A stretch of DNA of 64,000 nt, from NCBI RefSeq assembly GCF_029360775.1, contig NZ_JARKMZ010000037.1, forward strand, positions 1 through 64,000. Reading direction: 5' to 3'. Positions 1 to 10,168 of the stretch are shown piece after piece. The notes under the pieces were generated by a model, which saw nothing but the letters and a program-made list of their open reading frames with translations, was not told the origin of the DNA and searched no databases. Made by a program: the position numbers and the translations under genes. The stretch is from Daejeonella sp. H1SJ63 (GTDB taxonomy: Bacteria; Bacteroidota; Bacteroidia; Sphingobacteriales; Sphingobacteriaceae). How positions within the stretch are numbered: position 1 is the first letter of the stretch; each line of letters starts with the position of its first letter.

Positions 1-341
1 GTTTGTAGAAAGTTACCAACTCTTATTTACATGCCCCTGTGTGTGCTAAAATCTCATGTTCGCTTCATATTAATAAATTTAAACTATTTTTTATTTAAAC
101 TTTAATCATACTACGGGTGTACCAACACTTGAAAATAAAGCTAAAAACCTCGATTTATTGTTTATATAATTCAGGGCTTCTTAGCATTAGTCCTGATACT
201 GCTTATACGCTCTTATCATCTGCGTTTACAAGGCGAACGATGGGGCAACAGTACATAATACGGTTCGAATGGATTTCTTGTACATCATTCCCGAATATAC
301 TGCCCGGTATAAACTGGAGATACATTACAAATTCTCACACA

Positions 342-360
342 TCCGCGTTGCAAACGCGGA
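342..360. repeat. REP-like hairpin
   Basis: A perfect 8-bp inverted repeat (TCCGCGTT / AACGCGGA) separated by only 3 bases. It is GC-rich inside an AT-rich spacer. The shape is that of REP/BIME units mobilised by REP-associated tyrosine transposases, but only one copy is seen here and no transposase is nearby, so the identification is an inference. Confidence 0.4.
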
Positions 361-467
361 CGAGAGTATAGAGAAGCCAAATGGTAAATAACCAATCCTG
401 TTGACCATCATAGAAAAAAACTATATAGCTATAAACATTATCAATATGATTTAGTTGTGCATTAGCG

Positions 468-475
468 TATTTTTG
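468..475 (+). promoter_or_regulatory. Candidate Bacteroidota -7 element for katG
   Basis: TATTTTTG matches the TAnnTTTG -7 consensus of the Bacteroidota primary sigma factor and lies about 57 bases before the katG start. No clear TTTG -33 element sits at the usual distance, so this is only a candidate. Confidence 0.25.
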
Positions 476-525
476 AATTTGATATTTCAATCACAGAAAA
501 TTATAAATCAGATAATATAAATTAA

Positions 526-2739
<2,214 letters not shown>

Positions 2740-2757
2740 TCCCATTGCTATGGTTTA

Positions 2758-2795
2758 TATAAAAAGGTGGTCCGGAAACAGGCCACCTTTTTATA
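2758..2795 (+). terminator. Rho-independent terminator after katG
   Basis: Perfect 13-bp inverted repeat (2758-2770 with 2783-2795), GGTGG/CCACC core, ending in a T run, 19 bases past the katG stop. Confidence 0.85.
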
Positions 2796-2966
2796 TTTAC
2801 ACATTTCTCTGAAAATTTAATTTGTCAGACCCTGAAAAAAGACTTCACCTGATATAATTTTGCGCTCTAAAAAAGCTAAACTGAACAATTTATTTTCTTT
2901 GCCATTCTGCCCTTATTTTCAAAAAATTAACCTATAATCGTATCAGAATAGAACATTTGCCTGAAA

Positions 2967-3896
2967 ATGAAAAGAAAGGATTTTTTAAAACTCAGTTCTG
3001 CAGCAGCAGGACTTTCATTATTACCTGAAGCACTTACTGCCAGGGAAGCTGCACCTGCCGCCAGGCGCTCCCTCCGATTTGCATATCTTACTGATATACA
3101 CGTAAAACCTGGAGAAGTACCGGAAAAGGGAATGGCTAAAGCTTTGCAGCATGTTCAAAAATTAAGGCCTAAAGTCGATTTCATTATTAACGGAGGTGAT
3201 TCTATTATGGATGCGCTGGCAGCCACTGCAGAATCAACTCAAACTCAATGGGATCTTTTCAACAAGATCCTGAAGCAGGAAAACAATCTTCCGGTCTATC
3301 CCTGCATAGGGAATCATGATGTGTACGGATGGTTTCAAAAAAATCCGGATACTTCAAACCCCCTGTATGGTAAAGCCTGGGCAGTAAAAGCACTTCAAAT
3401 GTCTGAACGCTATTATCACTTCAATAAAGGGAAATGGGATTTCATTGTTCTGGACAGCACCCAGCTTAATCCTGCAGGAGGCTATATCGGCAAAATTGAT
3501 GATGAACAGTTAGTCTGGCTAAAGAACAAACTGGCAGAAATTCCATCCGATCATTATATCAGTATCATCTCTCATATTCCGATCTTATCGATCTGCTCCG
3601 GTCTCTTCTTCAACAAGAATGAACCGAACGGCGATCTGAAAATTCAGCGAAACCTGATGCATACCGACTTCTTAGAACTTAAAAAGCTATTCCGTCAATA
3701 CCCTAATCTTAAATCATGTCTGAGCGGGCATATTCACCTGCAAGATGAATTACGCTATCTGGATATCAGTTATTATTGCAATGGTGCAGTAAGCGGAGCC
3801 TGGTGGAAGGGTGCATATCAGGAATTTCAGCCGGCCTATGCAGTGTTTGAATATTTCAATGATGGTACATGCACCAGAGAAATGGTTCCTTATTGA
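2967..3896 (+). CDS. Exported calcineurin-like metallophosphoesterase
   Basis: Predicted phosphoesterase of the calcineurin-like family, 309 residues. Metal-binding motifs appear in order: DIH in YLTDIHVKPG near residue 42, GGD in INGGDSI, GNHD in IGNHDVYG, SH in IISHIP, and GHIH near residue 254. The N-terminus is Tat-like (KRKDFLKLSSAAAG then a hydrophobic stretch), with KRK rather than a strict twin arginine, so it probably acts in the periplasm. The substrate cannot be told from sequence. A cupin gene follows after 19 bases and may be co-transcribed. Confidence 0.88.
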   Translation: MKRKDFLKLSSAAAGLSLLPEALTAREAAPAARRSLRFAYLTDIHVKPGEVPEKGMAKALQHVQKLRPKVDFIINGGDSIMDALAATAESTQTQWDLFNKILKQENNLPVYPCIGNHDVYGWFQKNPDTSNPLYGKAWAVKALQMSERYYHFNKGKWDFIVLDSTQLNPAGGYIGKIDDEQLVWLKNKLAEIPSDHYISIISHIPILSICSGLFFNKNEPNGDLKIQRNLMHTDFLELKKLFRQYPNLKSCLSGHIHLQDELRYLDISYYCNGAVSGAWWKGAYQEFQPAYAVFEYFNDGTCTREMVPY

Positions 3897-3915
3897 TCAT
3901 TTATGCCTGCTTAAT

Positions 3916-4404
3916 ATGATAAAAGATCTGATTCAGCAGTACGGACTTTTGCCGCATCCTGAAGGTGGCTTTTACAAGGAAACCTACCGTTCATCAGAAA
4001 GTATTCCTTTGCAGGGCTTGCCGGCACGCTTTTCGGGAGAAAGAGCTTTTTCTACAGCAATTTATTTTCTGCTGGTCAAAAAATCATTCTCTGCCTTCCA
4101 TCGTATCCAAAGTGATGAATGCTGGCATTTTTATGATGGCGACAGCCTGCAGGTCCATGTGCTTCATTCAAATGGCAGTTATGAACTAATCCGTCTGGGA
4201 AGAAACAGTAAGCAGGGCGAGGTTTATCAGGCTGTAGTTCCATCCGGTTCATGGTTTGCTTCAGAAACAAGCGGTGAATATTCATTCGTCGGCTGTACTG
4301 TGGCTCCGGGTTTTGATTTTCAGGATTTTGAACTGGCTGAAGCAGCAGCACTGACAGACATTTATCCGGAATTTACAGAACTGATCCAAAGACTCTGCCG
4401 CTGA
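3916..4404 (+). CDS. Cupin superfamily protein (DUF985/cupin_5)
   Basis: Small beta-barrel protein of the DUF985 cupin family, 162 residues from the ATG at 3916. An earlier in-frame start would run inside the upstream gene and add 35 residues with no family character, so it was not used. Hallmarks are HPEGGFYKETYRS near the N-terminus, FHRIQSDECWHFYDGD in the first cupin motif, and VPSGSWFASE with GCTVAPGFDFQDFELA in the second half. Family members are cytoplasmic with no agreed function; sugar or nucleotide-sugar binding has been proposed. Confidence 0.88.
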   Translation: MIKDLIQQYGLLPHPEGGFYKETYRSSESIPLQGLPARFSGERAFSTAIYFLLVKKSFSAFHRIQSDECWHFYDGDSLQVHVLHSNGSYELIRLGRNSKQGEVYQAVVPSGSWFASETSGEYSFVGCTVAPGFDFQDFELAEAAALTDIYPEFTELIQRLCR

Positions 4405-4407
4405 AAG

Positions 4408-4742
4408 TTAATTAGGCTGTATAAGCTTGAGCGATCTTAATGAATCTGTAATCTGATTGTATAATTCATCAGTCCATGGAATCTGTTTACCTGTTTTTTA
4501 TAGGCAGACATCCCGGCCCCTCTTTTCTTCAGTTCGGCACTCATTAGTTCAGCCATTTCCTTCAGCTTATCGGGCTGCATTGAAGCAAGATCATTTTTCT
4601 CGCCGGTATCGGAATTGAGATCATATAGCTCCTGTTTAGCTGCTATATGAAAATATAAAAGTTTCCCTTTCCTGATAGCATATCCCCAGGGATCCCCTTA
4701 AGATCGACGGAAGTCTGGTTATTCGGATAATACCATAGTAAA
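4408..4742 (-). pseudogene. Remnant of a sulfatase C-terminus
   Basis: Reading the minus strand across two frameshifts gives a continuous arylsulfatase-type C-terminus. It starts LWYYPNNQTSVDLK, passes GDPWGYAIRKGKLLYFH, then QELYDLNSDTGEKNDLA, then a helix ending KKRGAGM, and closes with KTGKQIPW before the stop at 4408. This matches the family pattern WxYPH...AIRxGdwKLIyf...ELYdLxxDxgExxNLA...GAxMP. The first frame change needs one base restored at the G run near 4699; a second shift lies near 4497. Only about 110 residues survive and no catalytic Cys/Ser-x-Pro-x-Arg segment is present, so it is dead. It abuts the helicase stop. Confidence 0.75.
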
Positions 4743-4743
4743 C

Positions 4744-6171
4744 CTATTTATTTGCAGCTGCCTTTTCAAAAAACTGATCACTGAAATTAACCAGAAACAG
4801 TTCAGCATTTGATCGGGTAACACCGGTATACAGCCAGCGTAAAAACTCTGTATTCAGCATCTCATCTGTAAGATATCCCTGATCAATAAATACTGCAGGC
4901 CATTGCCCGCCCTGGGCCTTATGACAGGTAACTGCAAAGGCAAACTTAATCTGCAGTGCATTATAATAAGGATCTTTTTTGATCTCCTCCATCCTGAAGC
5001 GCTTATTTTCAATATGCTGGTAATCTTCCATAACAGCTTCAAAGAAACGTTTATTATCTGCTGCCGAAAGACTCGGGCTTTCTGAATACAAAGTATCAAG
5101 CATTACTTTACAGGTGAGAGGTTCCTGATCGGGATAATCAAGCAGTTCGATCACAAGCTCAGCAAAACGAAATCCGTATTGCTCTTCCACCCTCCGCACC
5201 TTTCTGACCCTCGCTATATCCCCATTGGCAATAAAATCACCACTGTTATCTTCGGGCTTTAACCAGAAATAATTATTGCGAACTACCATGATATGATCAC
5301 CACCGGTAATTTCTTCCTCACGGTAAAGAATACGATTTCTGATATTCTGATTATAAGCATTGGCATTTTTATTGGATCGGCAGATTACAATAGTATTCTC
5401 CATTCCATATTTATCATAAGCATAACTCAGACCCTCCACCAGCCTTTCGCCAGTCATCCTGAAAATATCACGGTATCCTTTTATAATAAACTTCGGAAAA
5501 GTCTGCTTACCCTTTCTGATCAATTCACGCAACTGTGTGGCATTGTACAGAATGCCCGACTGCTTCTCCTGCCTCACTACATCAGTCAGTTCATAGCTTA
5601 ATACCTGAAGCCTGAAATCAGCAGCAAGCAAATTCTTATCCAAAGCGGGACTCAAATCCGATCCTACAGGAGGCAGCTGTGCCGTATCCCCTACAAACAT
5701 CAGTTTACAATCCTTGCCATTATATACATATCTGATCAGGTCTTCAAGAAGGCTTTGACGGCTGTAATCATGAACCTGATCTGAGATCATTGAGGCTTCA
5801 TCTACAATAAAGATGGTATTTTCCATCAGGTTCTCGCCAAGAACAAAATTCATCTCCGGACTTGCAGCAAGCTTTTTTCTGTAGATCTTCTTATGAATGG
5901 TAAAAGCTTTTTTGCCTGAATAATTACTGATTACTTTAGCCGCACGGCCTGTAGGTGCCAGCAATACAGACTTCAGCTTAATACCCGGCAGCACCTTCAC
6001 CAATGCACTGATCAATGTAGTTTTACCGGTTCCGGCATACCCTCTAAGTAAAAAACACTGATTTTCATCATCAGAAAGCAAAAATTTCTCCAGCAAGGTA
6101 AACACCTCCCTCTGCTGTGCTGTAGGTGTTTTACCGAAATGCTGTTCAATCAGATTCTGAATATTCATCAT
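4744..6171 (-). CDS. RecD-like superfamily 1 DNA helicase
   Basis: ATP-dependent helicase of the RecD/UvrD-C group, about 475 residues, likely acting in DNA repair or recombination. Visible are Walker A GYAGTGKTTLI near residue 45, Walker B IFIVDEASM, GDTAQLPPVGS (motif III), and near the C-terminus VTCHKAQGGQWPAVFID and LYTGVTRS (motifs V-VI). It is shorter than true RecD2 and lacks a long N-terminal domain. The ATG at 6171 gives MMNIQNLIEQHFG; a TTG four codons upstream is possible. No recB or recC lies nearby. Confidence 0.9.
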   Translation of the reverse strand: MMNIQNLIEQHFGKTPTAQQREVFTLLEKFLLSDDENQCFLLRGYAGTGKTTLISALVKVLPGIKLKSVLLAPTGRAAKVISNYSGKKAFTIHKKIYRKKLAASPEMNFVLGENLMENTIFIVDEASMISDQVHDYSRQSLLEDLIRYVYNGKDCKLMFVGDTAQLPPVGSDLSPALDKNLLAADFRLQVLSYELTDVVRQEKQSGILYNATQLRELIRKGKQTFPKFIIKGYRDIFRMTGERLVEGLSYAYDKYGMENTIVICRSNKNANAYNQNIRNRILYREEEITGGDHIMVVRNNYFWLKPEDNSGDFIANGDIARVRKVRRVEEQYGFRFAELVIELLDYPDQEPLTCKVMLDTLYSESPSLSAADNKRFFEAVMEDYQHIENKRFRMEEIKKDPYYNALQIKFAFAVTCHKAQGGQWPAVFIDQGYLTDEMLNTEFLRWLYTGVTRSNAELFLVNFSDQFFEKAAANK

Positions 6172-6291
6172 CGCAAATTGCAAAATCTAAGCTGATTTCT
6201 CCTGAAATAGGGATGATGATTTTTAAACAAACAGAGGTCTAAATACCTTAAGCGAATAAAAAATTGAAAAGAAACTATACTTTTGTTATCG

Positions 6292-7146
6292 ATGATTAAA
6301 CTGTTCCACCTTTTTGATGATGATTTTCAGTCTCAGAATGCTGCTAAATGTGATCTTCTGATCCACATTGGTTTTGAAACATTTCAATATGCCGTTGTTG
6401 ACATCGTAAGAGATGAACTAAAATCACTGGCTGAATACCAGATCCCCCCTTCTGCACATAATCCGCAGGATCTGATCAGTGCCATCGAAAAACTGCCTGA
6501 ATACCCCCGTGAATTTAAATTCCCGTTCAATAAGATCAGTTTATCTTTCGACACTCTGAGTTATACTTTAATTCCTGAAAGTCTGTATAATGAAGAAAGT
6601 AAGGAGCAATATGCCGGTTATTTTCAAAGTGCTGTTCCCGGAGTAATTCTGAGCAATACAATCAAATCTGAAAAGATCAGAAATATCTTTTCGATCAATA
6701 AAGAATTGTATGCAGATATGAACAGAATTTTCAATAAGCCTCATATCTATTCACAGTCATGTACATTTATTGAGGGCATAAAAAAGACATATAAAGAACT
6801 GACAATTAATACCCTGTACATTGATATACATGAAAAACATGTTCAGCTTGCCCTGTTCAATAATTCAGGTCTTTCTTTCTATAATATATTTGATTGCCAG
6901 AATGCCGATGAGTTGAATTATTTTATTCTGAATACGATTGAAACCCTTCAGCTGCTTACTAAAGAAATCTCAGTTATACTCTCCGGAAGGATAAACTCAG
7001 ATGATGAGTATTACAATAGAGTTAAGAAATATTTTAATAAAATCAGCTTTGCAGATAGCAGGCTTATCGTTAATCACTCTCCTAAATTTGACGGCATCTC
7101 ATCGCATACCTATTTCTCACTAATCTGTCTGGATCAATGCGAATAA
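6292..7146 (+). CDS. DUF3822 family protein
   Basis: About 284 residues; the ATG at 6292 is preferred to a TTG three codons earlier. It matches the Bacteroidota family DUF3822, habitually encoded just before rsmD, and here it overlaps rsmD by 10 bases, indicating translational coupling. Two similar phosphate-loop-like segments can be seen, CDLLIHIGFETFQYAVVD near residue 21 and NTLYIDIHEKHVQLALF near residue 180. These recall the paired subdomains of actin-like/ASKHA proteins such as PilM. That fold is an inference. Function is unknown. Confidence 0.82.
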   Translation: MIKLFHLFDDDFQSQNAAKCDLLIHIGFETFQYAVVDIVRDELKSLAEYQIPPSAHNPQDLISAIEKLPEYPREFKFPFNKISLSFDTLSYTLIPESLYNEESKEQYAGYFQSAVPGVILSNTIKSEKIRNIFSINKELYADMNRIFNKPHIYSQSCTFIEGIKKTYKELTINTLYIDIHEKHVQLALFNNSGLSFYNIFDCQNADELNYFILNTIETLQLLTKEISVILSGRINSDDEYYNRVKKYFNKISFADSRLIVNHSPKFDGISSHTYFSLICLDQCE

Positions 7147-7679
7147 TAGGTGGACGTTTAAAAGGCCTGCGTTTAAACCCTCCGGCCAAACTTCCTGTAA
7201 GGCCTACTACCGATCTGGCCAAGGAAGCCCTATTCAATATTCTTTACAACCAGTTTGATTTTGAAAGTATCAGGGTGCTCGATCTGTTCAGCGGTACAGG
7301 AAACATTTCTCTGGAATTTGCATCAAGAGGTGTAAATGAAATATGTTCTGTTGACAGGGACTTCGGATGTACCCATTATCTAAAATCGCTGGTTAAACAA
7401 TATGATTTAAGTGCAATAAAGGTGATCAAGTCGGATGTATTTAAGTTTTTAGAAATGGAAATCGACAAATATGATCTGATCTTTGCCGACCCGCCTTATG
7501 ATATGCCACAGATCAATCAGATAGCATCAAAAGTTATTGACCGGAATCTGCTGAGTCCAGGAGGATATCTGATCATTGAACATCCGAGCATGAAAAAACT
7601 GGATAATCATCCGCTTTTCATAGAACAAAGAAAATATGGTTCATCTTCGTTCAGCTTTTACGGTCAGAAGCCGCTTTAA
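7137..7679 (+). CDS. rsmD: 16S rRNA (guanine(966)-N(2))-methyltransferase RsmD
   Basis: S-adenosylmethionine-dependent methyltransferase acting on G966 of 16S rRNA (E. coli numbering) in the 30S subunit. It has 180 residues, the usual length. The family start MRIIGGRLKGLRL is present, followed by the SAM site VLDLFSGTGNISLEFASRG near residues 45-63 and the catalytic DPPYDMP near residue 117. It overlaps the preceding DUF3822 gene and is followed 113 bases later by coaD, a common rsmD-coaD order. Confidence 0.96.
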   Translation: MRIIGGRLKGLRLNPPAKLPVRPTTDLAKEALFNILYNQFDFESIRVLDLFSGTGNISLEFASRGVNEICSVDRDFGCTHYLKSLVKQYDLSAIKVIKSDVFKFLEMEIDKYDLIFADPPYDMPQINQIASKVIDRNLLSPGGYLIIEHPSMKKLDNHPLFIEQRKYGSSSFSFYGQKPL

Positions 7680-7792
7680 TCTGAATCCGCTTACTAAATT
7701 TATAATTATCGTTAACTTTACATTAATATCCCTGCTAAATCTGCCATTTGACACTTAATTAATACCGGCAATAGCAATAAAAAGACTAAACA

Positions 7793-8254
7793 ATGAAAAT
7801 TGCACTTTTTCCTGGCTCATTCGATCCTGTTACCAAAGCTCATGTTGATATCTTGAAACGCGCATTACCATTGTTTGACAAGGTTGTGATCGGAATAGGG
7901 TTAAACAGTACCAAGGCTCCTTATCTGAGTACGGAGAAAAGAAAAGCAATGCTCAGGGCAGTATTTGCAAATGAACCAAAAATTGAGGTACAGACTTATG
8001 AAGGACTAACAGTTGATTTCTGCAAAAAGATCAATGCAGGCTATATGATCAGGGGAATCAGAACAGTTTCAGATTTCGAGTACGAAAAAGCAATTGCACA
8101 GATGAACCATGCATTGGCACCTGAAATTGAAAGTATATTTATCGTTAGTAAGCCCGGTTATTCATCAATCAGCTCAACAATTGTCAGAGATATCCTCAGA
8201 AACAATGGTGATGTACAACAATTCATCCCGAAAGAAGCCTTTGATCTTTTGTAA
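7793..8254 (+). CDS. coaD: Phosphopantetheine adenylyltransferase CoaD
   Basis: Transfers AMP from ATP to 4'-phosphopantetheine, the penultimate step of coenzyme A synthesis. The 153-residue length is typical. The nucleotidyltransferase signature is FPGSFDPVTKAHVDI at residues 6-20, with the histidine of the HxGH-like motif in TKAH. The second motif, SISSTIVRDIL, lies near the C-terminus. The stop is two bases from the end of the convergent NUDIX gene. Confidence 0.96.
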   Translation: MKIALFPGSFDPVTKAHVDILKRALPLFDKVVIGIGLNSTKAPYLSTEKRKAMLRAVFANEPKIEVQTYEGLTVDFCKKINAGYMIRGIRTVSDFEYEKAIAQMNHALAPEIESIFIVSKPGYSSISSTIVRDILRNNGDVQQFIPKEAFDLL

Positions 8255-8256
8255 AA

Positions 8257-8865
8257 TTACCCGATGGGGCTGATCAGATCCCTGACCAGAGGATAGGTGT
8301 TCTGCTTCACCATCATCAGATCGCCCGGCCCAAGCCAGCGTACATCCGTAATACCTTCTTCAAGCTGAGGAATAAGCTCATTCTGGTTTTCTGTCTTCAT
8401 TTTATACCAGGAAGTTTTTTTGAGTACCCTCTCATTATTGAACTCATAAATATGATAGGTATTGCAGATCTTTTTACCACTTTTTTGAATCCGGATACCA
8501 CATTCTTCCTCAACCTCGCGAATTGCTGCAAGCCTGGTCTTTTCACCCTCTTCTATCTTTCCTTTCGGAAGGTCCCATTTTCCGTTTCTGAAGATAAATA
8601 AATACTTTTCTTCTTCATTTTTAACTAAACCACCGGCTGCCTTTATTAATTGCATGGAGCGTTTCATATTCCTGAACAGCGATTTAAACTCCCGACTCCG
8701 AATCACAAATATTTTCGGTCTGTTCATCTGTTTTGCATGCTCATAAAACTCAGAAAACCTAAAATCAGAACTCTTAACTTCCTGATAATCTTCAATATCT
8801 GATGGGATCGTATGTGTTAGTATTAAAACTATTTCGTTGATATAAATTTTATAAATTTGAGGCAT
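8257..8865 (-). CDS. NUDIX hydrolase
   Basis: Predicted hydrolase of nucleoside diphosphate linked to X, 202 residues. The complete Nudix box GKIEEGEKTRLAAIREVEEECGI lies at about residues 107-129. About 75 residues precede the domain, opening MPQIYKIYINEIVLIL; such an extension fits the Bacteroidota version placed beside pyrE. If this start is right, its ATG overlaps the pyrE ATG on the other strand at CATG (8863-8866), so its promoter must lie within pyrE. The substrate is unknown. Confidence 0.9.
   Translation of the reverse strand: MPQIYKIYINEIVLILTHTIPSDIEDYQEVKSSDFRFSEFYEHAKQMNRPKIFVIRSREFKSLFRNMKRSMQLIKAAGGLVKNEEEKYLFIFRNGKWDLPKGKIEEGEKTRLAAIREVEEECGIRIQKSGKKICNTYHIYEFNNERVLKKTSWYKMKTENQNELIPQLEEGITDVRWLGPGDLMMVKQNTYPLVRDLISPIG
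8852..8859 (+). promoter_or_regulatory. Candidate -7 element of pyrE inside the NUDIX gene
   Basis: TAAATTTG fits the Bacteroidota TAnnTTTG consensus and ends 4 bases before the pyrE ATG. If used, transcription would start at or next to the ATG, giving a leaderless or nearly leaderless mRNA. No good -33 element is visible at the usual spacing, so this is tentative. Confidence 0.3.
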
Positions 8866-9517
8866 GATTAATAAGAGTGAAGTTGAACAGAAAGTAGCTG
8901 AATTTTTGCTACAAATTAAAGCAATAAAATTACAACCTAATAATCCATTTACCTGGGCTTCAGGTTGGAAATCCCCAATTTATTGCGATAATAGGATTAC
9001 CCTTTCACACCCTGCTATTCGTACTTATATTCGTCAGAAACTTAGCTCTCTGATCCAGGAGGAATTTGGATCTGTATCAGTGATAGCAGGCGTGGCTACT
9101 GCCGGTATTCCCCAGGGTGTTTTGGTTGCACAGGAATTAGGCCTGCCTTTTATCTATGTAAGATCCAAAGCCAAAGAACATGGAACAGGAAGTTTGATTG
9201 AAGGAGAATTCTCTCCAGGACAACGTGTTGTTGTTGTTGAAGACCTGATTTCTACAGGAAAAAGCAGTCTGCAGGCCGTACATGCCCTGAGAGATGCAGG
9301 TTGTGAAGTTGCCGGACTTGTTGCTATTTTCAATTATGGATTTGCTGCCGCTGATGAAAATTTCAAAAATGCCAAGTGCAGATTTTTAACTCTTTCAAAT
9401 TATAATTCCCTTATCGATTATGCTGCGGAGCATAGTTTTGTTTCAGCCGATGATTTAAAGCTATTAAGAAAATGGCGCGAAGACCCGCAGGCATGGGGAA
9501 ATAATATTGAAAGCTAA
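8864..9517 (+). CDS. pyrE: Orotate phosphoribosyltransferase
   Basis: Makes orotidine 5'-monophosphate from orotate and PRPP in de novo pyrimidine synthesis. It has 217 residues. The PRPP-binding motif VVVVEDLISTGKSS lies near residues 121-134. The substrate segment WASGWKSPIYCDNR is near residue 31 and AGVATAGIPQG near residue 77. Its ATG overlaps that of the divergent NUDIX gene. An SRPBCC-like gene follows 10 bases after its stop, likely in the same transcript. Confidence 0.97.
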   Translation: MINKSEVEQKVAEFLLQIKAIKLQPNNPFTWASGWKSPIYCDNRITLSHPAIRTYIRQKLSSLIQEEFGSVSVIAGVATAGIPQGVLVAQELGLPFIYVRSKAKEHGTGSLIEGEFSPGQRVVVVEDLISTGKSSLQAVHALRDAGCEVAGLVAIFNYGFAAADENFKNAKCRFLTLSNYNSLIDYAAEHSFVSADDLKLLRKWREDPQAWGNNIES

Positions 9518-9527
9518 TCATAAGCCC

Positions 9528-9926
9528 ATGACAACTATTGAAAGCAGAGTTAATATCAATAAACCGGTAAGTGAAGTATTTGCTTTCCTTGCTGATCTGA
9601 ATAATCACCAGCAATTGATGCCTGAGAATATTTATAACTGGTCATCAACAAAAGATGAAGCCCGCTTTACTATTCAGAACATGGCAAAACTTGCGCTGAA
9701 AGTATCCTCCATAACTCTGGATAAAGAAATTGTTGTAAAACCCTCTGAGCAGGCGCCATTTGAACTTGAATTAAAATGGACCTTAAATGATTTAGGCAAG
9801 GGACAAACTGAAGCGGTGTATACCATTTCTGCCGACCTCAACATGATGATGAAAATGATAGTTTCAGGTCCACTGCAAAAGCTGGTTGACCACGAAGCCG
9901 GTACACTTAAATCAGTCTTAGCCTGA
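9528..9926 (+). CDS. SRPBCC-like (START/polyketide cyclase fold) protein
   Basis: A 132-residue protein from the ATG at 9528; a TTG at 9507 inside the pyrE end is less likely. The opening TIESRVNINKPVSEVFAFLADLNNHQQLMP is the usual first strand and helix of the SRPBCC ligand-binding fold (xxxVxIxxPxxxVFxFLsDxxN). The C-terminal long helix is visible as LQKLVDHEAGTLKSVL. No signal peptide. The hydrophobic ligand is unknown. It is 10 bases from pyrE and probably co-transcribed. Confidence 0.75.
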   Translation: MTTIESRVNINKPVSEVFAFLADLNNHQQLMPENIYNWSSTKDEARFTIQNMAKLALKVSSITLDKEIVVKPSEQAPFELELKWTLNDLGKGQTEAVYTISADLNMMMKMIVSGPLQKLVDHEAGTLKSVLA

Positions 9927-9950
9927 TTGATATTTTGCATTCTTCAACAT

Positions 9951-10120
9951 GAGGCTGTTTCAAAAGTCATTTTTGATTTTAATGCAGACCTTAAATGAAC
10001 TTAAAACGGCAATTTCCGATGTGAAAATTGCCGTTTTCTATTAGTTTTTAGAATCAAAAATAAATTGATCTGAATTTAATTCCGTTTTTAAATCTTAGTT
10101 TTTGCTTTTGAGAAAGCCTC
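9951..10120. mobile_element. MITE-like element, 170 bp
   Basis: Non-coding segment bounded by imperfect terminal inverted repeats: GAGGCTGTTTCAAAAG at the left (9951-9966) and GAGGCTTTCTCAAAAG on the opposite strand at the right (10105-10120), 14 of 16 matching. Inside are a second inverted pair (ATTTTTGATT near 9970 against AATCAAAAAT near 10051-10062) and a central 13-bp perfect hairpin (10003-10015 with 10025-10037). The layered palindromic design, absence of a gene and IS-like ends fit a miniature inverted-repeat element. No clear target-site duplication is seen. Confidence 0.6.
10003..10037. terminator. Hairpin inside the MITE-like element
   Basis: Perfect 13-bp stem (AAAACGGCAATTT / AAATTGCCGTTTT) with a 9-base loop and A/T runs on both sides. 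It could stop transcription leaving the pyrE pair, but it is also the core of the repeat element. Confidence 0.55.
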
Positions 10121-10168
10121 TATCTTTTGTAATTTATTACGGGTACCCAATTAAAACACTGAAAAACA

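Noticed and set aside
117-371. Open frame of 84 codons before katG
   Set aside because: Composition is not protein-like, the frame includes the REP-like hairpin, and no family features are seen.
3811-3915. Longer start for the cupin gene
   Set aside because: It overlaps the preceding gene and adds residues that are only that gene read in another frame.
9947-10124. Target-site duplication flanking the MITE-like element
   Set aside because: Flanks ACAT and TATC do not match; no convincing direct repeat at either edge.
10141-10148. Palindrome GGGTACCC before clpB as an operator
   Set aside because: Short and unrepeated; the three phased sites are a better candidate.
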